Origin: Albula goreensis
Taxonomy: Eukaryota; Chordata; Actinopteri; Albuliformes; Albulidae
Direction of reading: 5' to 3'
NCBI GenBank assembly: GCA_022829145.1
Contig: CM040748.1
Location: 5,783,501-5,847,500 of the forward strand
DNA length: 64,000 bases
Below, one piece after another: positions 11,962 to 24,005 of this stretch. The position numbers were made by a program, and so were the translations under genes. The notes under the pieces are model-generated. The model worked only from the letters and a program-made list of their open reading frames with translations, was not told the DNA's origin and searched no databases. Every line of letters begins with the position of its first letter. Position 1 is the stretch's first letter.

Positions 11962-14530
11962 AAGCACTTTAACTATCACTGTGGGCTTTTTTTTTTTTTT
12001 TTTTATTATTTTTCTTGGGTTTTGTTCCGTTTTGATATTCTCTGTTTGCATGCACGTGGGGTTTAAATGATTTAGGAGACGACGCGCCCGCTCTGGGGTG
12101 CTGGAACGGGCCCAGCTCTAAGGGTTCCCCTGCACTCAGTCCTCGGTATCAGAGGCGTCATAATTGAATGTTTCCCACCTGGACCGTGAAAACGGGCCTT
12201 TGGTATCCCAGGGTTCTCCCTAATATTCAGCATTTTGTTGTTGATATTAAATAACTTCAGCAAAATGCATTTTCTGCATGGATTTTCAGCAGAGTACAAT
12301 GCAGATGATCAGAGTAATCATTGATAATCAAATAATTTTTGTCATTATCCTATAAAGCACATGAACTAGTATAAGATGATTGGTCCTCATATCTGTTGAA
12401 TCGATATGCAGCAGACATGGATTCCAGTCAGTCAAAACCCCTGGCCATTTGGCATCAGCTCCTAGCAAAAACTAATAAAATTAAAATTCTCATTTTGAAA
12501 AGGGGTTGACTGTAAATTGCTTAAAAAATTTTTGGGCACCCATGAAAGGACAGATGGAAATTGACCTTGTTTTTCAACTGTCCCGATATTGCCAATCTTT
12601 GCCTTTGGAGGGATCTTGCCTGAATTCTCAATTAATCTCTGGCCTTTTCGGCGTTGTTCACTTAGGTTGCCTTTTTGGACCTTAATATAACATCGTAGTG
12701 GAGGGAATATGACCATTCCATCTTCCGTCATATGAAAAGACCATTTGTTAAAAACAGATAATTGGGAAAAAAATCTAAAAAGTGGGATATTCCATTATGT
12801 TGTCAAATATAATGTTGTCAGTATTGTCATTGTAAAGGCAGGTGAGCACTTTCTCAGCATTTCTCAGCCTCTGTCTGCTGTTGGGATTGTGAATGTGATT
12901 TTTTTTTTCCCCCATGTTTTAGGGACTTCAAAACGTAATAACCACATTTCAGCCTCAGCCATAACGACACGCATAGCCATCCTGGAATAAGTTGAGCCAA
13001 TGGTAATGTCGGAAGGCTAACTTGCATAATGTTGACTGGATTCGATTTTGTGTGCCATACGTTTCTTTCATCTGGACAGATGGGGAACATCAACTGGAAA
13101 TAAATTCTGGAGTGCTGGACAGAAATTGCATGCATAGTCACTCATCTCAATGGAGCTGGTAACAGCCCCAGAGCTTAAACAAAAAAAAAAAAAAAAAAGT
13201 GAAACAAAAAGCCAGCAGAGATATGGCCAATGTGAAAAATGTTGAATTCAGTCTGACCCTCAACCGTCCAGTGATTTAAGTGTTCTGCTCCACTATGTGC
13301 CGTGTAATTGTAGGTCTGGAGTTTATGTGAATTGCAGATCTGAAATGATGTTGCAGGTTCAACATGTTTGTGTAGGCTTTAAAAAAAAAAATTAAATAAA
13401 TGAATGACACGCCTTGATTTTTATGGCTCTCGGGTGGTGGGGACTGTCTACTTCAAAAGCTTAAAGACCTTAGTTATGTTGCGTACACAGCCTTTTACTA
13501 AAATGAATATGAATGCATTACTTTTACAAAGGGACAGGCATTATCGTGAAAAGGTTTTTGGGGTGGGACACGTGACAAAATGACTGATCACCCCATTTGC
13601 CATGAAAGGGGTGAGCTCGAATCAGACCGCTATCTATTCTGCTACACGGTGACTGCTTTCAAGGGTCAAAGAGCGACAGTCAAACACCATCTGTTTTGAG
13701 GCTGGGTTTTCAGTCAAGTGCGATGTTTACAGGTGAAAACGAAGGAAAATGACTGGAGGAAAAAAAGCATAATCTTCTATACAGCTTATCTGTAAACCTT
13801 AGCAAGCAATTAAACGCATAACTTTGCAAGATGACCACCAAACGGATAGTTTCTTGGGCTTCGGACCCATGGTTGTATTTCGCTGCTCTGTTCGGTTGTT
13901 CATATTGAAATGGTAATACTGGCATTTAACTTGGGTGCTAAACGTCTCTTCATCAATCCCGATAAGCCTTTTATAAAATTACTGGAAAATGGTGCTATCC
14001 TTGCACCCATTGCCATATAAACACACAACTGGAATAAAATAGTGAATAATGATGATTCTATCAGGAAAAATGAGCATAAAATTCATAGAAAAAAAACAAA
14101 CTTTTGCTTTGCTCAATCATTGGAATCAATAGGTAATAAATTATCTTCACATCAGAGTCGGAATTAATCAGATGGAATTGCACCACCATCTACTCCATGA
14201 AAGCGTCAAAGAGTCGTTTTAGAACTTGCACATTCTTTTTCTGTCATTAGGGAACCTACTCTGTAGATGGTTGGAAGGTGGTTGTTTTATAGGAGGTGGT
14301 TTCTGAACGCAGTGAAGAAAAGGGAATGACGATGTTTGTGCCTTGCTCAGAGTACACAGACCTAAGTAAAAGTAGTTTTCCTTTCCTCCCTCAACATTCC
14401 ACTTGTGAATTTGAAGACAAAAAGGATGAAGCAGCTTCTATTTTTGTTTTGATAATCTTTTTTTTTTTTTTTTTATGTGCCATTTGTATGACTTAAACCC
14501 AATGTCAAATAAAGTTTGAATATGAAACTT
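11962..14530 (+). other. fscn1: Probable fscn1 3' UTR
   Basis: AT-rich sequence after the stop, with a T18 run near 11988-12004, A-runs near 13181-13198 and 13381-13390, and a T-run near 14459-14474. Earlier AATAAA-type signals occur near 12474 and 13393, so shorter transcripts are possible. The last strong candidate is at 14508. The extent is inferred from signals only. Confidence 0.55.
14508..14513 (+). terminator. fscn1: Candidate distal poly(A) signal of fscn1
   Basis: A canonical AATAAA is followed 25-40 bases later by a T/GT-rich stretch (TTATTGTTCTGGTGCTCTTG), the usual arrangement of a cleavage site. Use is inferred; transcript ends would decide between this and the earlier signals. 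Confidence 0.5.
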
Positions 14531-17500
14531 TATTGTTCTGGTGCTCTTGTTATTGGGTTCTATGAAGGGATAGCTTTGCTGAGTGCTCCATCCACAGTTT
14601 CCCCTCAAAGCCAGTGCATTTACAGGAACTGCAATATAATGGTTGTATTATGTTGAAACTTATCTAAAGCCACTGAAGGTTTATTTCAGGTAAAATCCTT
14701 TCTAGCGTTTTAATAAAGGACAGGCATTTGAGACCTGTCTATACCGTCGATTGTGTTTATATAACAGGATCACTGGGTCAAAACCCACAAAAAGCTGAGA
14801 TTTATACCCGAAATGATATGGCAAAACCTCTGCTTTTGGTTGAGACCCTAAGCCCCACTGTAAATAAACCTGGCAGAACAAAGGCGGTCGGAGGGACTCC
14901 GGGGGTGCCGGTTTGGGCCTCGTCTGGCACCTCCAGGCCTCTGGAAGTTTATTTTGTAACTCTATCTCGCCGCACAGCGCAGGAACGCGTTTGGTTTGTC
15001 TCAGATGAAATTGCTCATGAGCTGTCCTCTCTGGACATCAAGTGCCCTTTCCATCAAAGAGACCTTTGTGATATTCACTTTTGTTTTAAAGGACCAGCCT
15101 TTTACATAATTTTTTTGGCTAGGGATTATTTTTCCAGGACAGGAAATGGCCTAGTTTCTCCTAAGTAAATAGGAGGGGGTGAGGAAGTGGTACAGCCTTT
15201 TGTACATTCACATAGCAATTGCAATGATTCAGTGGACACAATTTCAAACAATGGCACTCCATTCCACACACATTTAAGGTTAGCTAGCAAGCTCTGTTAT
15301 ACAGAGCCACCAATGAGTGTATACACTGCGATGAAAGAGCAGGAATGCCTCTGCGCTAACCTAGCAGCAGAAGGTTAGCTTACCCCCCCAACCTGTGTGA
15401 GTCTGTGCAGATTTATGCCAAGGGACCGAGGCTAGCTGGACTAATGACTTACCTAGCTGCAGGCAGGAAGTGAGAAACACAGGTTTGCATTCTCCATACT
15501 CACCAGACCTGATAAATGTTTTAAAAGAGTTTTAGTGACTCCCCCACACTCCCCTTCCCTGTGTGGGTAAACAACCCTCTCGCCCTCCTCGTTGAGTGAA
15601 GGTTAGAGATGTGATTTAGCGTGTGCCCACCAGCTCGGCTTTCTTTTTCACCTCAGTTTGTTTACCATTAAGACCTATGCTCAATCGTCTCATGGATGCA
15701 CTCATTACCTATTGGTCACCCATCACACAGTGCATGTCCTGCAAGGTTATAGAGAGTTATAGAGAGGTCACAAAAACACTGTGGTTCCAGAATGATGAGG
15801 CAGAACAAAGAACAGGCTCTATATTGATAAAAAGTCCCAACGTGATGCTGAATATGGTGGTCGATGACAGCTGTCAATAAACACGCGTCATCTTTTCACT
15901 GAGGTAAATGACCCAGTTTCAAGGGGAAAACAATACACAACATGGGTGCAGAAATATTTTGAAGAAAATGATGAAGTCCTGGCCATCACATTTACATTCC
16001 TTCTGTAAATTAAGTAGATGTGTGTTCTCGTAAAAATAACTTTTTGAAAACATTAGTAAAAAAAAAAAAAAGAAAGAAATGCACTTAGAAACTTCAAATA
16101 TAGCTTCTTTGTCCTGTGCAGACTTTCTTTAAAATGTGATTAAATTATTGTTTCTGAAAGCTAAAATTGTGCCACTATATGAAAAGCAGTTTGATATGCT
16201 CTCTGAAAATTCAACAAAGTACTGCTTTCATAACGTCAGTGCCCTGGCCTACTGCTGAGACAGGGAGACAATTTGTGGCTATTTTAGGAAATAAAAAGGC
16301 AGCGTTGCCAGACAGGCCCTCTATTCACGCAGCAGAGGCTGCACTAAATGAATGCGAGTTTGTTATACATATCCTTGGGCAGACTTACTCAGCACTCCAG
16401 CTATCGGAGACCATTGCTGCCATAGAAACCACCGCTCAGTGATGAGTGGGTAGGGAATTGGGGGTTGGGGGGGGCGGTTTAGAAAAGCATACATTTTAAA
16501 AGTAGGTTAGGACGGGGTGTTGTCTGAAAAATGAAAAAAATGTAAAAGCCATTACTTCTTTTAGTTCATGACCTATCTGTTCTTTTTTGGCTCTGGAGTA
16601 TTTCTTATGTTTTTAATTACCCGATTCATATGGTTTAGCCATACGAATACTGTTGATGTATGAGCTGTAGTTCTGTACATCTGGCAGGCAGCAGACACCA
16701 TTCTCCACCTGACTTGCACATCCAGGTAACTCTTTATATTTTAACGTTGGACAGAGGCCATGTCCAACAAACTATTGAGATGACAGTGATCTCCCCTCAC
16801 TGACCAGCTCAATGCAATCTCATGACCATAAGCAAAAATATATCATTTATCTGGAATGCCTTTTCCTTCATTGTTTTCCTCCTGATGAACATGTCCAATG
16901 GAAACACATATGAATGCAACAAAAAAAAAAGAGTGAAGAAAAATTAAAGTAAACGGAACAGTATGACGTTAACTGTTTAAGTTTTTCTATCCATTCAGCA
17001 CTATACAGGTTTCTGAACAGTGCTTCTTAATGCCTGTGTGCTTTAAAGGAGAGAGAAGGAAAAGGAGAAATGTTTATGTATAAAGGTGGAAGTAAAATAT
17101 ATAATCAAGCCATAATGAAGCCTAAACAGGAAGGCTTTCTTAGGTTTCAACAAACAATCAGGAGCAGCTATGCTGTTTATGTTTACTTGTTTAAGTTAAA
17201 GGGTCAAAAACACGGAGGGCTTCCAGAATTTACGGTGTTGTTCCTTTGGCAAACATGCACTGACCTAATGTCTGGTGTCACGCAGGGTAGGAGACGAAGC
17301 TGGGGCAGCAGTGATTTTAAAACTGGTCTGAAAAGCTGATTATCAGAGTGTTTCCTGCAGGTTTCCAGACAGAAGTCATAACATTAGGGGGCTGGTGCTG
17401 GAAAAACAGAAGGATATCACTGCCCACATAGCAGAATCACAGGAAACTAAGGACATGTACATGATAACACTGAGAACGGCCCGCTCAAACTCAAAGGCCT

Positions 17501-20500
17501 ATTCATGTCCATATCGTACACCATACATTGAGAGGAAAAAAAAAAAAGTGTTTTTGCTTTTACAGAAAACCGTATACTACTTTGTTTTTAAGGAAAAAAA
17601 TGTTTAAATGCTGAAACAGAGTAAATCTGAAATGTCATACATTGTCAATCATAGTAAGACCTATATGGACCTGTGTGATTATAGTCTCTGTACATTTGCA
17701 TATATTTTTATGCTTACACAGTGTATAGTTTGGTACACCTGTGCTTTGTATTCAGATACATGTAATATATACATTCTGTATACATATATGCATGAACATG
17801 TGAATGTGTTGTGACTATGCACACAATATATGCACATCCTACTATAAATTTAATACTCTGGACAGTAACCCTTTCCACTGTGAATGCCCTATCCCATCAT
17901 GCACTGCAGGAGGATTATTAAATTGTGATGTCTGATAAAAGAAGCCCCAAATTTCTAATTACTTTAGTGACACAATGATCGCTGCAGCTGTCACAGGCTG
18001 ACCTCTGCGCCACAGGAAGAGATTAAAGTCAGGGCAGCGGATTCACGCTTTGGTCGAATGAGCAATGCGCTGGTGCCAGAGGGACTTGGGAACTGAGGGC
18101 CCCCATGACAAAGGGCCTGACCAGGTCACATGATCTGCGGCTGCTTGTTTTTTTTTTTTTTTAAATGTCATAACATCACTGACAGTCACCATGAAAACCC
18201 AGATTTGAAGAGGAAGATTCTGGGAATGGGAAAGTGAGAAAACAAAAGCAGTTTGAAGGGCAGAGTGGTGTCGGGCTCAGACTATATACTGTGTAACTTG
18301 TGAGGGGACATCCCACTGTGCAAAGCCAATGACAGGGCAACAGATGTGCTGGCAGTGCGCATATCTGCTCCAGCAGATAAACACTGTCTGGACAAAAGGA
18401 AGAAATTCGAGACTCTGTTGAGAGACAATCTGTCACAAAATGGCCTAGCAGACATCTTAGTCATAGTAACATGCCTAAATATGAAACATTGAATATTATA
18501 TTGCAATGAAAAAAAAACAAAATATCTTAAACAAATACAAGTTACACAAGTAAACCAACAGAACAATGGTCCCTTGGTGTCACCCCCACAGCAGGAAACA
18601 GGGCCGTCTCCCCCCCAAACTAATTTAGCAACCACACAATAGCACTTTAAAAGTAGATACGGAAGCTGTTGCAGCACTCCATTATATTGGGGGTGTGTAA
18701 GTGAGCTTGTAATGACACGCACACCTCCTGCACACCTCCCTCCCTCCCCCTCCCTCCCATCTCAATGGACTTCACTGCCGTTTCTTGGCTCTCAAGCTGT
18801 TCCTCACGGTGTGTGATGCTTGACGATGTACACCTGGTCACACGTCCGTGGAGGCTTAGATGGGAGTAGTTGTCCAAACACAGGCCTACATCCAACAAAA
18901 TATCACAAGCCCATTTAGGTTATCTTGCAAAAAGGTACCTTCCTCTTTGTTCTCAATATTGTTTCTTCAGATCATCTATAACTACAATCTTTGGTCACAG
19001 GGTCAAATTTTTCACAATATGCCCTGAACGTTTTTTAATGTCTTTGCACCCTGGTCATGGAATTATCAGCAAGGTCATCCTACACAGGACCCCATCATAG
19101 CAGAGGATTTTTGAGGAAGTGGAAATCCTAGTAAAATAAAGACAAAGTAAAATGAAGATGAATGAATAAAAATCTAACCTGTATTTAAAGAAAGTTTTAA
19201 ACTGGTATAATGTAGACCGAATCCTACAGTAACAAAAATAAATACTTTTTGCAGCAGGAGACGGGAAACATCACTGCCATACAAGGGGATTTCCCCAAAT
19301 TACATAAACTGACACCATCTTAACCAAGCGATTCAATTTGAAGAAGCTGCAGCATAAATTTGCTTTCAAAAGGATTTAATCATCTGTAACCAACACCCCA
19401 ACATCAGCTTGCAGATAAAGGAATTTGAACCTCCAATTTTAAACAGTACTTGTACAGCCTGAACAACTGAACACACTTCGCCGAATACATCATGTAAAAA
19501 TCACTTCATTTGTCAGCAGCACAAAATGGAGGAGTGAGTGCAGCGTACAGATACTTACTCCTCTCTCCATCGCTGCTGAGCCAAGGACAAGCACGCAGTC
19601 TTATTGGGTTACAGGGTAGGCTTGATCAAAAAGCGTGCTCATTTTCTGCTCATGTGTGGTCCACTCACCAGCAGGGGTACCAGCTCTAGCACCTAATTAT
19701 ACTTTTATTTATTTTATTTTATTTTTTTAACTCAGAGCAGCAAAGCACCAGTCTCTAATAGCACTCATACCGTTTTCAAAGGAAGAAGATCTTTATACTT
19801 TAAACCATAATGAGGTATGACAGATACAGTCGGGCATGACCAGCAGCCTTCTACATGTTATTTAGTCTAAAACAGTACTGTTGTCAACAGCCCAGCCCAA
19901 AAATATACCATCGCTTTACCCGCACTACTAAAAGAACTGCACCTGCTCCTTTTCCAGAGGCAGAATCAATGGCATAGATGATGAAACCAGACTTTGTATT
20001 TCAATCAGCTTCTCTTAAAATTGACCAAGGCACTACTAGAATTATTTTCCTAACAATCTATAAATGTCAAGCAAACATTTATGCTCAGCTCAGGTTTTAA
20101 ATTTCTCCAAAAACAGCATGAACATAGCTCTTGCTGGAAAGCAAAAATACTTGATATTAGACACAGTGTGCGAGTCATTGACAGCCATTCAAGATCAATG
20201 TCAAACTATTCTTTACTGGAATTTGTGCGAGAGGAAGGGAAGGCCAGTCTCACTACATCTCTTGAAAACATACAGGTGGCCACTTTGATCAATAGCGGGT
20301 AGCATCTTGTTGTCGAGTCTACACTTCTTTACCACCATGACGATGGTTATAACTGAGGACTGCAGTGCCTTCAGAGCAAATCCCTATGACAGCCTGCGAG
20401 AGCTCGTCCACTTCGGGACCAAAGTTACCGAAAGCTGGACCTGTGCCACCCCTCCTCTGACAGGGAAACAAAGTGCCAGGACCGGGAGGAGCCCTGGTGT

Positions 20501-22584
20501 GTCTTGTGGAACGATTTTAACTTTCAGCAGAAAACACACAGAGATTTGAAGGGTCAGTGGACAGCGCCCCACTTATGTCCAATTATCTCCAGTGCTGTGG
20601 TCTCCAGGCTCAGCGCAGGCAAGTGGTCTGGACAGCCGTGCCCCAGCAACAAAGGAGGGCCCGGCAAGCCTGCTGTCAGTGGGAAAGGCCGGCTGGGGTC
20701 TGGGCTGGCATCGCTGGCTCTCATGGCCGTTGTCAACAACAGGCCTTGCCTTTTGTTCCGGAGCTGGACTCCGTGGGAAAATGGACACTGCCGCACAGGA
20801 ACACACAGAGGAAAAATGCGAGCGGCATGCATCCCCTTTTCCCCCCCACTCCAAAACAGCGGGAAGAGCACGCAACATCAGCACGAAGGAAATCTTCTAT
20901 ACACATCTTAAGAGCCTACTCCAGTATCTTAAAAACAGAGCCAGAACAGTAGCCATTAATGTTGAAGCCCAGACTAAACACGGTTGCAGTGATTAAAGAT
21001 TGTCCTCCTTGTGTTACTGCAGGCCATTAATTATTGAGCACAACCGCCTATCCTAGTTCTTAATGAATATTCAAGCGTTGAGAAAGCCAAAGACAGCGGT
21101 GCTGGTCTAGTGTAACATTCCAGGTGCAGTAGTGAGTAATCTTGAGACACTAATAGGGTCAACTACAAAGAGCTCCCAGTCCACCCCCTCCCTCCTTGCT
21201 CCACCAGTGGCCTGATACCCAGCCCCTCCCCCCTGATGACGTCACAGTAGAGCAGAACAGAGCATGCTCAAATCCAGTGTCACAGGCAGAGACAGTGGAG
21301 GGCAGGAGGTGTCCTCATGAGTCAGCCATTCTCTCCCTGTAAACAGCACAGAGCCCCACACAACAACCCATCCCATAACCCCCAATGACCTTTTACTTAC
21401 ACAGCGACGTTTCCAAAATTATCCTGGGAAACCGTACGGTGCGCTTACGGTGGCAAAAATGCATTAATGCAGTCTGATGTGAGAAATTGGAAAACAGCTG
21501 CTGCTGTTGCTGCTGGAGGCCCAACGAGGCACCGGAAACGGAGTTCGCTCGATTCACTCCATCTGATAAACCCCCCGGACAGAATTTCCCCAGCTGAGAT
21601 TCCACAGCTAGGACCGATTAATCCTCCAAGTATCGCTTGGCCAATTGAATTCCTTTCTCTCCTCTGGACCTTGGGAGTTGAACCAACAGCACAGGAAATC
21701 TGAGCAAAAACCAGATTTGTTTCTAGGATGCACAGCGAGTCAAGAGATGTCAATACCCAAACTTCCGCTATGCAGTGAATTGTACCAGTACCCTGACTAC
21801 GCCATTCTTTAGACCCTCTGTAGGCCATAACCCAAAGATGTCAGTAAAACAAAAGTCAAAAAGAGGAAAAAAAAAAATACCGTAGTAATATAATTAAGCA
21901 CAAGGTGACTAATAACAAAAAGTAATACATTGTGATGATGAGTGGATTTTCTCCATCTTTTTTTATTTTGTTTTAAAGTAGAACAACTATGAAACAATCA
22001 TTCACTCTTTTCCAATCACAGGCTTTTCGTCCTCCACTAAGGTCTGTCCCCCTGATGAATGTACACTTGAATGAATTGTGCTTTCCACCTCTTCTAGCAA
22101 AGACCAGATAAGAGACTGCAGGCACTCTACTTAAGCTTAAGTTTTCAAGGGCGAGCCTCTTCCTTCTGTTTAAGACCTGGAGGGAAAGAAGAACGAAACT
22201 GCAGGGGTGCAAAATACAAAACATGATGCAACGACTCTAGAATGCACAAACAATTTCCAGTTCCGGAACAGTTTCCCTGTACTCACAAGTACTTACAACT
22301 CTACACAGGAATAAACGAATGAAAAACCCCTGAACTAAGGTGTTTGTACGTTAATGGAGTGGCCCCTTAGGTCGGACCAGTGGCTATTTTACCACCCTGT
22401 AAAGTTCTGTCACACACAATACAGGGTTTGAGAGGTAATTCTCCACACACAGGAAGACTGGTGTGCCCAGCTGAGCTATACATTTCCCCTCCGTTAGTCA
22501 ACGCGCATGGCACAGAACCACAGCTCAGGCAGCCTCAGGTCCGCACCTCTCACACACGGGTTCCACACACATGCGCGCGCGCGT

Positions 22585-22634
<50 letters not shown>

Positions 22635-23653
22635 CCCACGCATGCACGCATGTATGCATGCGAGTTCCACGGGCACACACACAAACACACACAGGTTCCA
22701 CGAGCGCACACAAACACACACACAGGTTTTGCGTGCACGCCCACACACACACACACACAAACACACACACCCCCACACACACACAATCCACACAACGCAT
22801 AACAGGTGAGGCATTCTGCAACACAGTGGTCTGGACTGAAGGTGCTGAAGGGGTCTCATCTACTTCAGAGCTACTCAACCCGGGCCCTGGGCAGCCGTGA
22901 TCCCGCTGACCGATTAGGGCTTCTTGCACTCAGCATGGCGGACAGAAGCCAAACCTGCTCAACCGAGACAACGGTTAGAGGAATCAAACAGCAAAGTGCC
23001 CAATCTGAGCACAAGCCAGGGCCAGGACAGGGGCCGAGTGGCATGGATTTAGTGTGTCATTCTCTTTCATGCAACACTAAGCAGCGCAGTGCATAGCACT
23101 GAATGCTTCAGACTCAATGAGGGACTGGTGTTCTTCAAGTTGAAATGGAGCCTCTGTGTGTTTCCCTCCGTGTGCATTCTGTGCCAGTTTTGGCATTGCT
23201 CGTGTGTTCTCCTAACAGTGCAGTAAAGAGCCGCTAACCGTGGCCCAACAGAAGAAAAGAATGCAGCAAGGGAAAAAAGAAGTCAATACAGAAAATACAA
23301 AACCGGTTCTCCAGAATCTCTGAGGAACAGCAACATGGGAAGCAACATTTTCTCTTCAGTGGTAAAACTGCAGAAAAAAAAAAAATAACCTACAAATGGC
23401 CTGAAACTAAATGTTAAATCGAAGATGATTTTGGCTAATCACTGACCGTGATGGAATCGAAGGGACATGTCAGGTAAGAGAGAACATTCCGTGGAACCAA
23501 AGTAATCTCGCAACGAACTTCCTAACGTGAAAGCAAAGGGAACAAGTCCCCACAACATGGTTGTGTCCAATAAAAAAAGCGTAACTTATTTCCAAAAAGT
23601 GGGATACAGGAGAATATGGGACAGTGATGGGGGGGAGGGGCGCAGAGGAGACT
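14531..23653. other. Region between convergent genes; may include rnf216 3' UTR
   Basis: Nine kilobases between the fscn1 end and the rnf216 stop codon. No conserved protein frame is recognised; the longest ORFs (14728-15168, 18282-18722, 20504-20911) lack known motifs. Possible rnf216 poly(A) signals on the - strand (TTTATT read on +) lie near 21962 and 19702, which would give a 3' UTR of about 1.7 or 4 kb. A GC-richer block at 20330-20960 and an AT-rich, possibly conserved block at 20995-21110 stand out. A CA-repeat cluster lies at 22561-22792. Confidence 0.5.
22561..22792. repeat. Compound (AC)n microsatellite cluster
   Basis: A perfect (AC)23-type tract runs at about 22585-22631. It is followed by degraded CA blocks containing GCATGCACGCATG-type interruptions, and a second CA tract at about 22742-22786. 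All long open frames here are repeat translations (His/Thr or Val/Cys) and are not genes. Confidence 0.95.
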
Positions 23654-24005
23654 TCAGCGGGGTCTGTAGAAATTGAGGGCTGGTCCAAAATGCATGGGTA
23701 TATTGAAGTCTTCGTTCATGGGAGGGGGTGGGTTTAAGTTAATGAGGGGGTTGAGGTTGATGGGGGCGTTAAGGTTCATGGCGGGGTCCCGTGGGGGGGG
23801 TACGTAGGGGGCAGGGATGGGTCGGACGTGGAGAGGCTGGTGGTGTAGGTGGGGCAGCATCATCTGCGGGGGCACCAGCAGGAGGGCTGTAGGGCGTGGG
23901 GGGCCGGAGCTGGTTCCCCCTGCGGCCGATCCACCGGAGCCGCCAGGCAGGGCACCTTGGGCTGGGTGGGCTCCGGAGGAGGGCCCACGTGCTTCCTCTT
24001 GTTCC
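23654..24005 (-). CDS. rnf216: rnf216 exon 17: proline-rich C-terminal tail, with frame break
   Basis: Acceptor CTGTTCCAG|GGAAC. The frame entering from exon 16 reads [16 protein letters not shown], like the KRIGPP segment of human RNF216, and meets TGA at 23862-23860. A second frame from about 23875 reads [13 protein letters not shown] through [16 protein letters not shown] to a TGA at 23656-23654, matching the conserved PIPAPYVPP and PMHFGP tail. Either a 92-nt intron (23955-23864, AAG|GTGCCC to CCGCAG|ATG) joins the two in phase, or one base is missing, for example in the G5 run at 23868-23872. The gene assignment is firm; the joining is unresolved. Confidence 0.8.

Noticed and set aside
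14728..15168. 146-codon + strand ORF downstream of fscn1
   Set aside because: It begins at a non-ATG codon, shows no recognisable domain, and sits beyond the best fscn1 poly(A) signal. Composition and lack of motifs fit chance.
20307..20996. Overlapping ORFs on both strands in a GC-richer block
   Set aside because: All six frames are similarly open owing to base composition, and none contains a known motif. It may be rnf216 3' UTR.
22380..22929. Several ORFs of 80-140 codons over the CA cluster
   Set aside because: They are translations of a dinucleotide repeat (His/Thr or Cys/Val).
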